From positions 65,329,454-65,393,453 of the forward strand of contig NC_057812.1 in assembly GCF_018294505.1 (NCBI RefSeq): DNA of 64,000 nt, given 5' to 3'. This DNA is from Triticum aestivum (Eukaryota; Streptophyta; Magnoliopsida; Poales; Poaceae). The notes beneath the pieces are model-generated. The model did not search any database and had not been told where the DNA came from. It saw nothing but the letters and a program-made list of their open reading frames with translations. Position 1 is the stretch's first letter. Each line of letters starts with the position of its first letter. The position numbers and the translations under genes are program-made. Shown in pieces: positions 33,832-46,884 of the stretch.

Positions 33832-36800
33832 GATTCTTATAATTATGACCTGCTCCCGCGCCTATAAAATGGTTGAAAAATCAAATTTGTATCCTTGGGT
33901 GCATGCTTGGGTCCCATTGCAAGAAATGAGAATGAGGTTCACACACCAGGCAACTGTTGATTGCCGGCAAAACGTTGAGATACCTGGTTTTGAAATTCTA
34001 ATAAATCCAAAACTCGTCTGAAATTCATGAAACTTGGCATGGTATCATGGAGCAGCATCAACATGCAGTGGTAAAATTTTTGTCCCATTTGAGGCAGGTT
34101 TGTGTATAAGCTTCTCACAAATTAGAGCTTCTCACAACAAGCCTGATGGTTTTGGTAGGGAACGTGCCACCTTTGGGTATGAAACGATATCCATTGCCTC
34201 TTATTGCTTTCAAAAAAATTCTAGTGTCAACATAGAACAACATGAGTGTTGTGTTAAGTATTGGAATTTTTTGGGCTTCGTTTGAACATTTTTATACATT
34301 AACTGAGTTTTCTAGGCATTTTTATGTGCATAATTCAATTTTGAACTACACGCACATGCTCCCGTGCCTATAAAATGGTTGAAAAATCAAATTTGTGTCC
34401 TTGGGTGCATGCTTAGGTCCCATGCAAGAAATGGAAATGAATTTCAAACACCAGGGCACTCTTGATTGCCGGTAAAACATTGAGATACCTGGTTTTTAAA
34501 TTCTAGTAAATCCAAAACTCATCTAAAATTTATGAAACTTGGCATGGTATCATGGAGCGGCATCAACATGCAGTGGTAAAATTTTTGTCCCGTTTGGTGC
34601 AGGTTTGTGTATAAGCTTCTCACAAACCAGAGCTTCTCACAACAAGCCTGATGGTTTTGGTAGGGAACGTGCCACCTTTGGGGACGAGACGATATCCTTT
34701 GCCTCTTATTTCTTTCAAAATATTTCCAGTGTCAACATAGAACCACATGATTTTTGTGTTAAGTTTTGGAATTTTCAGGGTTTGTTTGGATATTTTTACA
34801 CATGAACTGGGTTTTCTAGGCATTTTATGTGCATAATTCAAATTTGGAATACATGCACATGCTCTCGTGCATATAAAATGGTTGAAAAATCAAATCTTTG
34901 TCCTTGGGTGCATGCTTAGGTCCCATGCAAGAAATGAGAATGAATTTGAAACACTAGGGCACTGTAGATTGCCGGCAAAATGTTGAGATACCTGGTTTTT
35001 AAATTCTAGTAAATCCAAAACTCGTTTGAAATTCCTAGAACTTGGCATGGTATCATGGACCGGCACGCGACATGCCATGGTAAAACTTTTGTCCCATTTG
35101 GGACAGGTTTGGTATAAGCTTCTCACAAACCAGAGCTTCTCACAACAAGCGTGATGGTTTCGGTAGAAAACGTGCCACCTTTGGGAACGAGATGATATTC
35201 GTTGCCTTTTATTGCTTTCCAAAATTTTCTTGTGTCAACATAGAACAACAAGTGTGTTGTGTTAAGTTTGGAATTTTTCGGGGTTCGTTTGGACATTTTT
35301 ATACATTAACTAGGTTTTGTAGGCATTTTATGTACATAATTCAAATCTTAAATACATGCACATGCTCCCGTGCATATAAAATGGTTGAAATATCAAATAT
35401 GTGTCCTTGGGTGCATGCTTAGGTCCCATGCAAGAAATGGGAATGAATTTCAAACACCAAGACACTGTTGATTACCGACAAAACATTGAGATACCTGGTT
35501 TTTAAATTCTAGTAAATCCAAAACTCATCTAAAATTAACTTGGCATGATATCATGGAGCGGCATCAACATGCAGTGGTAAAAAATTTGTCCCGCTTGGCG
35601 CAGGTTTGTGTATAAGCTTCTCACAAACCAGAGCTTCTCACAACAAGCCTGATGGTTTTGGTGGGAACGTGCCACCTTTGGGGACGAGACGATATCCATT
35701 GCCTCTTATTCCTTTAAAAAAAATTCTAGTGTCAACATAGAACCACAGGATTTTTTTGTTAAGTTTTGGAAATTTGTCAGGGTTCGTTTGGCTATTTTTA
35801 CACATGAGCTAGGTTTTCTAGGCATTTTATGTGCATAATTCAAATTTGAAATACATGCACATGCTCCCGTGCATATAAAATTGTTGAAAAATCAAATCTG
35901 TGTCATTGGGTGCATGCTTAGGTCCAATGCAAGAAATGAGAATGAATTTCAAACACTAGGGCACTGTTGATTGCCGGCAAAATGTTGAGATACCTGGTTT
36001 TTAAATTCTAGTAAATCCAAAACTCGTCTGAAATTCATGAAACTTGGCATGGTATCATGGAGCGGCACACGACATGCCATGGTAAAACTTTTGTCCCATT
36101 TGGGGCAGGTTTGGGTATAGGCTTCTCACAAACCAAAGCTTCTCACAACAAGTGTGATAGTGTCGTTAGGAAACGTGCCACCTTTGGGGATGAGATGATA
36201 TTCGTTGCCTCTTATTGCTTTCCAAAATTTTCTAGTGTCAACATAGAACAACAGGAGTGTTGTGTTAATTTTTGGAATTTTTCGGGGGTCGTTTGGACAT
36301 TTTTATACATTAACTAGGTTTTGTAGGCATTTTATGTGCATAATTCAAATCTTAAATACATGCACATGCTCCCGTGCATATAAAATGGTTCAAATATCAA
36401 ATATGTGTCCTTGGGTGCATGCTTAGGTCCCATGCAAGAAATAGGAATGAATTTTAAACACCAGGGCACTGTTGATTACCGACAAAACATTGAGATACAT
36501 GGTTTTTAAATTCTAGTAAATCCAAAACTCATCTAAAATTCATGAAACTTGGCATGGTATGACGGAGCAGCATCAACATGCAGTGGTAAAATTTTTGTCC
36601 CGTTTGGCGCAGGTTTGTGTATAAGCTTCTCACAAACCAGAGCTTCTCACAACAAGCCTGATGGTTTTGATAGGGAACGTGCCACCTTTGGGGATGAGAC
36701 GATATCCGTTGCCTCTTATTGCTTTAAAAGTTTTTCTAGTGTCAACATAGAACCACAGGATTTTTGTGTTAAGTTTTGGAAATTTGTCAGGGTTCGTTAG

Positions 36801-37875
36801 GATATTTTTACACATAAGCTAGGTTATCTAGGCATTTTATGTGCATAATTCAAATTTGAAATACATGCACATGCTCCCGTGCATATAAAATTGTTGAAAA
36901 ATCAAATATGTGTCCTTGGGTGCATTCTTAGGTCCAATGCAAGAAATGGGAATGAATTTCAAACACTAGGGCACTATTGATTGCCAGCAAAATATTGAGA
37001 TACATGATTTTTAAATTCTAGTAAATCCAAAACTCGTCTGAAATTCATGAAACTTGGCATGGTATCATGGAGCGGCTCGCGACATGCCGTGGTAAAACTT
37101 TTGTCCCATTTGGGGCAGGTTTGGGTATAAGCTTCTCACAAACCAGAGTTTCTCACAACAAGTGTGATGGTTTCGGTAGGAAACGTGCCACCTTTGGGGA
37201 CGAGATGATATTCGTTGCCTCTTATTGCTTTCCAAAATTTTCTAATGTCAACATAGAACAACAGGAGTGTTGTGTTAAGTTTTGGAATTTTCGGGGTTCG
37301 TTTGGACATTTTTATACATTAACTAGGTTTTGTAGGCATTTTATGTGCATAATTCAAATCTGAAATATGTGCACATGCTCCCGTGCATACAAAATGGTTG
37401 AAATATCAAATATGTGTCCTTGGGTGCATGCTTAGGTCCCATGCAAGAAATGGGAATGAATTTCAAACACCAGGGAACTGTTGATTGCCGGCAAAACGTT
37501 GAGATACTTGGTTTTTAAATTCTAGTAAAATCCAAAACTCATCTGAAATTTATGAAACTTGGCATGGTATCATGGAGCGGCACCCGACATGCCATGGTAA
37601 TTTTTTTCTCCCATTTGGGGCAGGTTTGGGCATTAGCTTATCACAAACCAGAGCTTCTCACAACAATCGTGATGGTATCGGTAGGGAACTTGCCACCTTT
37701 GGGGACAAGACGATATTTGTTGCGTCTTATTGCTTTCCAAAATATTCTATTGTCGACATAGAACAATAGTAGTGTTGTGTTAAGTTTTTGATTTTTTTGG
37801 TGTTCGTTTGGACATTTTTATACATTAACTGGGTTTCGTACGCATTTTTGATACATTAACTGGGTTTGGATTTAT
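33832..37875 (+). repeat. Tandem array of eight ~504-bp units
   Basis: The landmark GCACATGCTCCCGTGC recurs at about 33845, 34352, 34855, 35358, 35857, 36362, 36867 and 37371 (spacing 499-507 bp). Two sequence classes are visible. One has CATCAACATGCAGTGG followed by a GTTTGGCGCAG-like segment; the other has CGACATGCCATGG followed by ATTTGGGGCAG. The order is A A B A B A B B. The last unit ends in a small duplicated ATACATTAACTGGG tail. The left edge abuts the CACTA insertion and the right edge the truncated copia. I do not recognise the repeat. Confidence 0.92.
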
Positions 37876-37885
37876 ACATTAATTG

Positions 37886-40800
37886 ATGTCCAAACCCGAG
37901 ACTAGTAGAAATCAAATAGGAGAATCAATTGTTGATGGTTAGTAAAACCACTAGTTTCAAGAAGGGCAAGAAAGGGATACTTCATGAAATGACAAATCAA
38001 TTGCTGCTCTAGTGAAGAAACCCAAAGTTGAACCCAAGCCCGAGACTAAGTGCTTCTGTAATAAGGGGAACGGTCACTGAAGCAGAACCACCCTAGATAC
38101 TTGGTAGATGAGAAGGCTGGCAAGGTTAACAGAAGTATGTATTGGACATACATTATATTAAATGTGTACTTTACTAGTACTCCTAGTAGCAGCAGGGTAT
38201 TGGATACCGGTTCGGTTGCTAAGTGTTAGTAACTCGAAATAAAAGGCTACAGAATAAACGGACACTAGCCAAAGGTGAGACGATGATATGTGTTGGAAGT
38301 GTTTCCAAGGTTGATGTGATCAAGCATCGCACGCTCCGTCTACCATCGGGATTGGTGAAACCTAAATAATTGTTATTTGGTGTTTGCGTTGAGCATAGAC
38401 ATGACTGGATTATGTTTATCGCAGTATGGTTATTCATTTAAGGAGAATAATGGTTACTCTGTTTATTTGAATAATACCTCAATGGTCTTGCACCAAAAAT
38501 GAATGGTTTATTGAATCCCGATCGTAGTGATACACATGTTCATGCCAAAAGATATAAGATAGTAATGATAGTACCACATACTTGTGGCACTGCAATTTGA
38601 GTCATAATGGTATAATACGCACGAGGAAGCTCCATGTTGATGGATTTTTGGACTCACTTGATTTTGAATCACTTGAGACATGCGAACCATGCCTATTGGT
38701 ATATATGCATGAAGAAACTCCATACAGATGGATCATTTGGGCTCACTTGATTTTGAATCACTTGAGACATGCAAATCATACCGCATGGGCAAGATGACTG
38801 AAAGGCCTCGTTTTCAGTAAGATGGAACAAGAAAGCAACTTGTTGGAAGTGATACATTTTGATGTGTGTAGTCCAATGAGTGCTGAGGCATGTAGTGGAT
38901 ATCATTATGTTCTTACTTCACAAATGATTTGAGTAGATGCTAAGTATATTTACTTGATGAATCATGAGTCTGAATTATTGAAAGGTTCAAGTAATTTCAG
39001 GGTGAAGTTGAAAGATCGTCGTGACAAGAGGATAAAAATATATATGATGTGATCATGGAGATGAATATCTGAATTACGAGTTTGGCACATAGTTAAGACA
39101 TTGTGGAAATTGTTTCACAACTAATACCGCCTGGAACACCATAGTGTGATGGTGTGTCCGAACATCATAACTGCACCCTATTGGATATGGTGCATACCAT
39201 GATGTCTCTTATCGAATTACCACTATAGTTTATGGGTTAGGCATTAGAGACAACCACATTCACTTTAAATAGGGCACCATGCAATTCCATTTGAGTCGAC
39301 ACCGTATGAGCTATGGTTCAGAGAAACCTAAGTTGTCATTTCTTAAAAGGTTTGGGGCTGCGACGCTTATGTGAAAAAGTTTCAGGCTGATAAGCTCGAA
39401 CCCAAAGAAGATAAATGCATCTTCATAGGACACCCAAAAACAGTTGGGTATACCTCCTGTCTCAGATCCGAAAGCAATAGGGATTGTTTCTTAAATCGGG
39501 TCCTTTCTCGAGGAAAAGTTTCTCTCGAAAGAATTGAGTGGGAGGATGGTGGAGACTTGATGAGGTTATTGAACCGTCACTTCAACTAGTGTGTAGCAGG
39601 GCACATGAAGTTGTTCCTGTGGCACCTACACCAATTGAAGTGGAAGCTTATGATAGTGATCATGAAACTTCGGATCAAGTCACTACCAAACCTCATAGGT
39701 CGACAAGGATGTGTACCACTTCAGAGTAGAACGTAATCCTATCTTGGAAGTCATGTTGCTAGACAACAATGAACCTACGAGCTATGAAGAAGCGATGGTG
39801 GGCCCGGATTCCAACGAATGGCTCGAGGCCATAAAATCCGAGAGAGGATCCATGTATAAAACAAAGTATAGACTTTGAAAGACTACTTGATGGTCGTAAG
39901 GTTGTTAGGTGCTGATGGATTTTAAAAGGAAGACAGACAATGATGGTAAGTGTCACCATTAAGAAAGCTCGACTTGTCATTAAGATGTTTCCCGACAAGT
40001 TCAATGAGTTGACTACGATGAGAGTTTCTCACTCGTAGCGATGCTGAGAGTCTGTTGGAATTATGTTAGCAGTTACTGCAGTATTTATGAAATCTTGCAG
40101 ATAGGATGTTAAAACATTGTTTCCTCGACATTTTTCTTGAGGAAAGGTTGTATGTAAGAAAACCAGAAGTTTTTGACAATCCTGAAAGATGCTAACAAGT
40201 ATGCAAAGCTCCAACAACCCTTCTAAGGACTGGAGTAAGCATCTCGGAGTTGGAATGTACGCTTTGATGAGATGATCAAAGATTTTGGGTTTATACAAAG
40301 TTTATGAGAAACTTGTATTTTCAAAGAAGTGAGTGGGAGCACTATAGAATTTCTTATGAGTATATGTTGTTGACTATTGTTGATCAGAAATGATGTAGAA
40401 TTTCTGGAAAGCATATAGGGTTATTTGAAAAGTGTTTTCAATGGAAAACCTGGATTGAGCTACTTGAACATTGAGCATCAAGATCTATAAGGATAGATCA
40501 AAACGCTTAATAGTACTTTCAAATGAATACATACCTTGACAAGATTTTGAAGGAGTTCAAAATAGATCAGCAAAGAAGGAGTTCTTGGCTGTGTTACAAG
40601 GTGTGAGTATTGAGTAAGACTCAAGACCTGACCACGGTAGAAGAGAGAGAAAGGATGAAGGTCGTCCCTATGCTTTAGACGTAGGCTCTATAGTATGCTA
40701 TGCTGTGTACCGCACCTGAAGAGTGCCTTGCCATCAGTCAGTCAAGGGGTACAAGAGTGATCCAAGAATGGATCGCATGACAGCGGTCGAACTTATCCTT

Positions 40801-41147
40801 AGTAACTAGTGGACTAAGGAATTTTCTCGATTATGGAGGTGGTAAAAGAGTTCGTCGTAAAGGGTTACGTCGATGCAAACTTTGACACTAATCCGGATGA
40901 CTCTGAGGAGTAAACCGGATTCGTACAGTAGAGCAGTTATTTGGAATAGCTCCAAGTAGTGCGTGGTAGCTGCATCTACAAGATGACATAGAGATTTGTA
41001 AAGCACACATGGATCTGAAAGGTTCATACCCATTGACTGATAAACCTCTCTCACAAGCAAGATATGAACACACCCCATGGGTGTTGGATTCATTACAATC
41101 ACATAGTAATGTGAACTGGATTATTGACTCTAGTGCAAGTGGGAGAC
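37886..41147 (+). pseudogene. Decayed copia gag-pol, 5' truncated
   Basis: Homologous along its length to the full-length copia internal region but much more degraded. It starts in late gag (about 37900) and carries a broken zinc knuckle (about 38050), a protease remnant (about 38200), integrase HHCC (about 38580-38700, partly duplicated), integrase (38850-39200), RT (39760-40380) and RNase H (about 40840-41000), then the purine tract AAGTGGGAGA. It is oriented toward the LTR at 41148. The 5' LTR and early gag are missing. Confidence 0.8.
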
Positions 41148-42924
41148 TGTTGGAAATATGCCCTAGAGGCAATAATAAATTAGTTATTATTATATTTCCT
41201 TGTTCATGATAATCATTTATTATCCATGCTAGAATTGTATTGATAGGAAACTCAGATACATGTGTGGATACATAGACAACACCATGTCCCTAGTAAGCCT
41301 CTAGTTGACTAGCTTGTTGATCAATAGATGGTTACGGTTTCCTGACCATGGACATTGGATGTCGTTGATAACGGGATCACATCATTAGGAGAATGATGTG
41401 ATGGACAAGACCCAATCCTAAGCCTAGCACAAGATCGTGTAGTTCGTATGCTAAAGCTTTTCTAATGTCAAGTATCATTTCCTTAGAACATGAAATTGTG
41501 CAACTCCTGGATACCGTAGGAATGATTTGGGTGTACCAAACGTCACAACGTAAGTGGATGGCTATAAAGGTGCACTGCGGGTATCTCCGAAAGTGTCTGT
41601 TGGGTTGGCACGAATCGAGACTGGGATTTGTCACTCTGTGTGACGGAGAGGTATCTCTGGGCCCACTCGGTAGGATATCATCATAATGTGCACAATGTGA
41701 CCAAGGAGTTGATCATGAGATGATGTGTTACGGAATGAGTAAAGAGACTTGCCGGTAACGAGATTGAACAAGGTATCGGGATACCGACGATCGAATCTCG
41801 GGCAAGTACTATACCGGTAGACAAAGGGAATTGTATACGGGATTGATTGAATCCTTGACATCGTGGTTCATCTGATGAGATCATCATGGAACATGTGGGA
41901 GCCAACATGGGTATCCAGATCCCGCTGTTGGTTATAGGCCAAAGAGTTGTCTCGGTCATGTCTACATGGTTCCTGAACCCGTAGGGTCTACACACTTAAG
42001 GTTCAATGACGCTAGGGTTATAGGGAAAGTATGTACGTGGTTACCGAATGTTGTTCGGAGTCCTGGATGAGATCCCGGATGTCACGAGGAGTTCCGGAAT
42101 GATCCGGAGGTAAAGATTGATATATAGGAAGTGAGGATTTGGCCACCGGAAGTGTTCCGGGCATCACCGGTAATGTACCGAGACCACCGGAAGGGTCCAG
42201 GGGTCCACCGAGAGGGGCCACCAGCCCCGAAGGCCTTAGTGGGCCAATAGTTGGAAGGGACCAGCCCCTAGATGGGCTGGGGTGCCTCCCACCAGGGCCC
42301 AAGGCACCTCCAAGAGGGGAAGGGGGCCAAACCCTAGGGCATATGGGCCCTAGGGCCCATCCTGGTGCGCCCCCTCTCCCTCTCCCCTCTGGCCGCCACC
42401 CTAGATGGGATCTAGGGCTGCCGCCCCCCTTGGGGAGGGAACCCTAGAGGGGGCGCAGCCCATCCCCTCCCCCTATATATACTTGAGGTATGGGGCTGCT
42501 CAACATATGATTTGATCTCTCTCTTGGCGCAGCCCTACCTCTCTCCCTCCTCGTCTCTCGTAGTGCTTGGCGAAGCCCTGCTGGACTCCCGCACTCCTCC
42601 ACCACCACCACTCCATCGTGCTGCTGCTGGACGGAGTTTTCCCCAACCTCTCCTTCTCCCCTTGTTGGATCAAGGCGTGGGAGACATCACCGGGCTGCAC
42701 GTGTGTTGAACGCGGAGGCGCCGTTGTTCGGCGCTTAGATCGGAATCAACCGTGATCTAAATCGCTACGAGTATGACACCTTCATCCGTGTTCCTGTAAC
42801 GCTTCTGCATCACGATCTACAAGGGTATGTAGATGCACTCCCCTTCCCCTCGTTGCTAGATTACTCCATAGATTGATCTTGGTGATGCGTAGAAAATTTA
42901 ATAATTCTACTACGATCCCCAACA
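41148..42924 (+). repeat. 3' LTR of the decayed copia element
   Basis: It starts TGTTGGAAATATGCCC and ends GATCCCCAACA (1777 bp), the same family type as the solo LTR at 3058/13361. It is followed by AATTG (42925-42929). AATTG also occurs at 37881-37885, just where the truncated copia starts. Confidence 0.9.
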
Positions 42925-43106
42925 AATTGTTACTTTAGCATAAGAGATCATATGACAATATATCTATATGTTGTTGTTCTAAGAATGATCATGATGCCCT
43001 CATGTCCGTATTTTATTTTATCGACCCCTCTATCTCTAAACATGTGGACATATTTTTCGATTTCGGCTTTCGCTTGAGGACAAGCGAGGTCTAAGCTTGG
43101 GGGAGT
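42925..43106 (+). mobile_element. Gypsy internal 3' end with purine tract
   Basis: Contains the block CGCTTGAGGACAAGCGAGG and AGCTTGGGGGAGT immediately before a TGATACATCC LTR start, as in Fatima/Sabrina-type gypsy elements. The rest of the internal region is cut off by the copia element on the left. Confidence 0.7.
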
Positions 43107-43938
43107 TGATACATCCATTTCGCATCGTGCTTTTATATTAATATTTATTGCATTATGGGCTGTTATTACACATTATGTCACAATAATTATGCCTATTCTC
43201 TCTTATTTTACAAGGTTTACATGAAGAGGGAGAATACCGACAGCTGGAATTCTGGGCTGGAAAAGGAGCAATTATTAGAGACCTATTATGCACAGCTCCA
43301 AAAGTCCTGAAACTCCACGGGAATTATTTTCAGAATATATAAAAAATATTGGGCGAAAGATGTACCAGAGGGGAGCCACCCACCGTCCACGAGGGTGGGG
43401 GCGCGCCCTACCCCCTAGGCGCGCCCCCTTGCCTCGTGGGCCCCTGGTGGCCCTCTGATGCCCATCTTTGGCTATATGGAGTCTTTCGTCGAGGAAAAAA
43501 TCATAAGCAAGCTCACGGGATGAAACGCCGCCGCCACGAGGCGGAACCTTGGCAGAACCAATTTAGGGCTCCGGCTGAGCTGCTCTGCCGGGGAAACTTC
43601 CCTCCGGGAGGGGGAAATCATCACCATGGTCATCACCAGTGATCCTCTCATCTCTAGGGGGTCAATCTCCATCAACATCTTCACCAACACCATCTCATCT
43701 CAAACCCTAGTTCATCTCTTGTATTCAATCTTTGTATCCAAACCTCAGATTGGTACCTGTGGGTTGCTAGTAGTGTTGATTACTCCTTGTAGTTGATGCT
43801 AGTTGGTTTACTTGGTGGAAGATCATATGTTCAGATCCATTATGCATATTAATACCCCTCTGATTATGAACATGAATATGCTTTGTGAGTAGTTACGTTT
43901 GTTCCTGAGGACATGGGAGAAGTCTTGCTATAAGTAGT

Positions 43939-44335
43939 CATGTGGGGATCGTTGCAGAAATTAAAAAAATTCTATGCATCACCAAGATCAATCTATGGAG
44001 AGACTAGGAATGAGAGAGAGAGAGAGGAGTGCATCTTTGTACCCTTGAAGATCGCGAGACGGAAGCATTACAAGAACACGAATGAAGGAGTCGTACTCGT
44101 GGCGATTCATATCGCGGTTGATTCCGATCACAACGGCGCCTCCGCGTTCAACACACGTGCAGCACGGGAACGTCTCCTCCTTCTTGATCCGGCAAGGGGG
44201 AAGGAGAAGTTGGGGAAGAACTCCGGCAGCACGACGGCGTGGTGGTGGAGTTTGAAGTTCTCTAGCAGGGCTTCGCCAAGCTCAACAGAGGAGGAGGAGT
44301 TTGAGAGGGGGATGGCTGCGCCAGGGGAAGGGGTA
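43939..44335 (-). mobile_element. Truncated copia LTR inside the gypsy LTR
   Basis: The inverted 3' end of an Angela-type LTR (tgtggggatcgttgcag..., compare 3058) runs for about 400 bp and stops abruptly. The gypsy LTR sequence resumes with ggtattcattcgatatt. No TSD or other half is visible; this is a deletion remnant. Confidence 0.75.
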
Positions 44336-44573
44336 GGTATTCATTCGATATTTTGTTAATATGTATGTTGTCATCCCTCTAGTGGTGTAATGTGAACATC
44401 GACTACATGAAACCTCACCATTGATTGGGCCTAGATGGAGGCATTGGGAAGTAATAAGTAGATGATGGGTTGCTAGAGTGACAAAAGCTTAAACCCTTGT
44501 TTATGCGTTGCTTCGTAAGGGGCTGATTTGGATCCATATGTTTCATGCTATGGTTAGGTTTACCTTAATACTT

Positions 44574-44717
44574 CTATTTTTTTGATAGAAAGACTGTAAG
44601 GGAACCCCCTATAGTATAATTGGTGCAACAAACCCAAATTGGAAGTACCATGCCTTGAACCTGGGTGGGTGGGAAGGCATCAGCCCCTTCCCACCACTAG
44701 GCTATGCCTTAGTCTCC
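44574..44717 (-). mobile_element. Au-type tRNA-derived SINE
   Basis: A 144-bp insert in the gypsy LTR is flanked by a perfect 12-bp TSD, ACCTTAATACTT (44562-44573 and 44718-44729). On the minus strand it starts GGAGACTAAGGCATAGCC, with A box TAGCCTAGTGGT (44693-44704) and B box GGTTCAAGGC (44652-44661), and ends in an A-rich tail. Length and layout fit plant Au SINEs. Confidence 0.88.
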
Positions 44718-45166
44718 ACCTTAATACTTATGTTGTAGTTGCAGATGCTTGCAATGGGGTTTAATCATAAGTGGGATGCTTGTCCAAGTAAGGGCAGTAA
44801 TCAAGCACCGATCCACCCACATATCAAATTATCAAAGTACCGAACGCGAATCATATGAACGTGATGAAAACTAGCTTGACGATAATTCCCATGTGTCCTC
44901 GGGAGCGCTTTCCGTCATATAACAGTTTGTCCAGGCTTGTCCTTTGCTACAAAAAGGATTGGGCCATCTTGCTGCACCTTATTTACTTTTATTACTTGCT
45001 ACTCGTTACAAATTACCTTATCACAAAACTATCTGTTACCGATAATTTCAGTGCTTGCAGAGAATACCTTACTGAAAACTACTTATCATTTCCTTCTGCT
45101 CCTCGTTGGGTTCGACACTCTTACTTATCGAAAATGCTACGATAGATCCCCTACACTTGTGGGTCA

Positions 45167-45372
45167 TGGGACCACTCAAATTAGTTCGTCTCCATTAGTG
45201 GCGGGTAGACGACGGTGATGTTGGCCTGGTGGACGAACTCTTGCTGCACCACCACCTTGCGGTAGCCACGCCGCGTCGGGCTCCGGCCATGGCGCACCGG
45301 CGAGGCCGAGACACAGCGGCGACCCGGCGATGGAGTGCGCAAACCTTCACTCACCATGGATCTGATGCCAAG
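45167..45372 (-). mobile_element. Gag-only retrotransposon: primer site and gag start
   Basis: Minus strand: LTR end ATTACA, then the primer site CTTGGCATCAGATCCATGG, then the gag N-terminus (SPGRRCVSASPVRHGRSPTR region). It is cut at 45167 by the gypsy LTR end. It is the third internal-region copy of the concatemer. Confidence 0.75.
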
Positions 45373-45909
45373 TGTAATCTCTACCCAAGGTAGAAGATGA
45401 ACTCACGCACACAAGATAGAAGAAGATTACACGGAAGTTTTGGCATCTCACAACCTGTGCATTTTATGACTCTCTTTCTCTTAATTAAACAAAGTGATTA
45501 CGAGGGTATTTAAAAGGGAAGCAAACGCACGGGCCAAGTCACACAAACCGTCCTGATCCTAAGATCACGCTCCACGCACACATGTACTCAACTAAACAAG
45601 TGTATGCACATCCAGCCACTCCAATGGACCAACTCAACGTCTTTGCCTCAACTAACTCACCTTACTTATAGCTAGTCTATTGGCACGACAACGTACAGAC
45701 CCCTCTCGCTATCTCCTGCATGCATGTAACAAGTGTATGCATGTACTCACAACTCCTGGCTTGACTTGACCGATGATCAGCTCGCACCATTGCCGATCCA
45801 TCAGTCCACTTCACCATTGTGCCATGCATTGTTGTACCAGACTTAGACTGAACAGACCCAACAGAAATAAACTAGATGAACTACTAAAAAACAATGGTTA
45901 ACACCAACA
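45373..45909 (-). repeat. Gag-only retrotransposon LTR, copy a
   Basis: 537 bp; on the minus strand it opens TGTTGGTGTTAACCATTG and closes GAGATTACA. The flanks are internal-region sequences on both sides, not host DNA, so this LTR is shared between two units of a concatemer. Confidence 0.85.
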
Positions 45910-46884
45910 ATCACCCCTTAACCTTGTCGTTCTTTATCGGGAACTCCATGGCGACCTTCAGTACAGCCCCGACTTGTCGGCGGCGGCCGCGTCGGCGAGA
46001 AGGGCCCGCTCCTTCTTCGGCTCGGTACAATCCCTGGAGCAATGCCCGTAATCTTGGAAAGTGTAGCAACAAACCTTGCAAATTTCAAATTTTCTCTTCT
46101 TCTTGTCAATGCCACTGTGGTGCCGAGCAACCCACTCCTACATGAGGAGCAGTCGACTCCCACCACCTTGGTCATAGTTGTTGGCGCCCTCATCCAAGTC
46201 ACTCCAGTCCTCCGCCGTTTTGAGCCTACCCACAAGCTCCTCCATGGACATGGTTTTAAGATCAAGAAGCTACTCAATGGAAATAGCTACCTGGGTATAC
46301 TTGGACGGCACGATGTGGAGAAACTTCTTCACGACCTTCACCTCATCGACGTTCTCGCCGAGCGTGTGCTGCTTGTCGGCGATCCTGTTTGTGCGTATGG
46401 CGAGCTTGTCAAGGCTCTCGCTGCTCCTCATGAGGACAACATCAAGCTCCTTTAGGAGAGTCTGCGCCTTGGCCTCACGGACTCGGGCATCGCCGACCTG
46501 CATCATCTTGATGGCATCCCATGCCTTCTTTGCAGCCTCTTTCACGGCAAGCGTGGAGTGCATCCCCTATGGCACGGCTCGCAGAATTGCCGCAAGCGCC
46601 GCCCTGTCCCGGCTGAAGCTCCTGCCTCCCTCGATGGCGACGCACATGTGTTGGGCCTCCATGTTCAACTTCATGATAAGTGACCACTCGAAGTAGTTCG
46701 TCATTGTCAGCGGCGGGTAGACGACGGTGCTGCTCGCCTGGTGGACGAACTCCTTCTGCACCACCACCTCGCGGCAGCCACGCCGCGTCGGGCTCCGGCC
46801 GTGGCGCACCGGCGATGCCGAGACATGGCGGCGACCCGGCGATGGAGTGCGCGAACCTTCACTCACCATGGCTCTGATGCCAAG
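45910..46884 (-). pseudogene. Copia-type gag, unit 1 (gag-only element)
   Basis: ATG at 46869 (MVSEGSRTPSPGRRHVSASP) opens a gag of the UBN2/copia type: YFEWSLIMKLNMEAQ, then RVREAKAQTLLKELD, then VSKYTQVA-like and a C-terminal basic, degenerate zinc-knuckle region with FARFVATLSKITG. It is broken by frameshifts near 46567 and 46270. After gag the frame runs straight into GGTTAAGGGGTGA, the purine tract, and the next LTR. There is no protease, integrase or RT, so the element depends on an autonomous copia partner. Confidence 0.78.

Larger units (their letters stand above)
43107..45166 (+). repeat. Gypsy (Fatima-like) 3' LTR with insertions
   Basis: It starts TGATACATCCATTTCGCATC and ends near CCTACACTTGTGGGTCA. 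It is interrupted by a copia LTR scrap (43939-44335) and a SINE (44574-44717). The 5' LTR lies outside the window or is lost. The element appears to have inserted into the gag-only element that continues at 45167. The family name is from memory. Confidence 0.75.
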
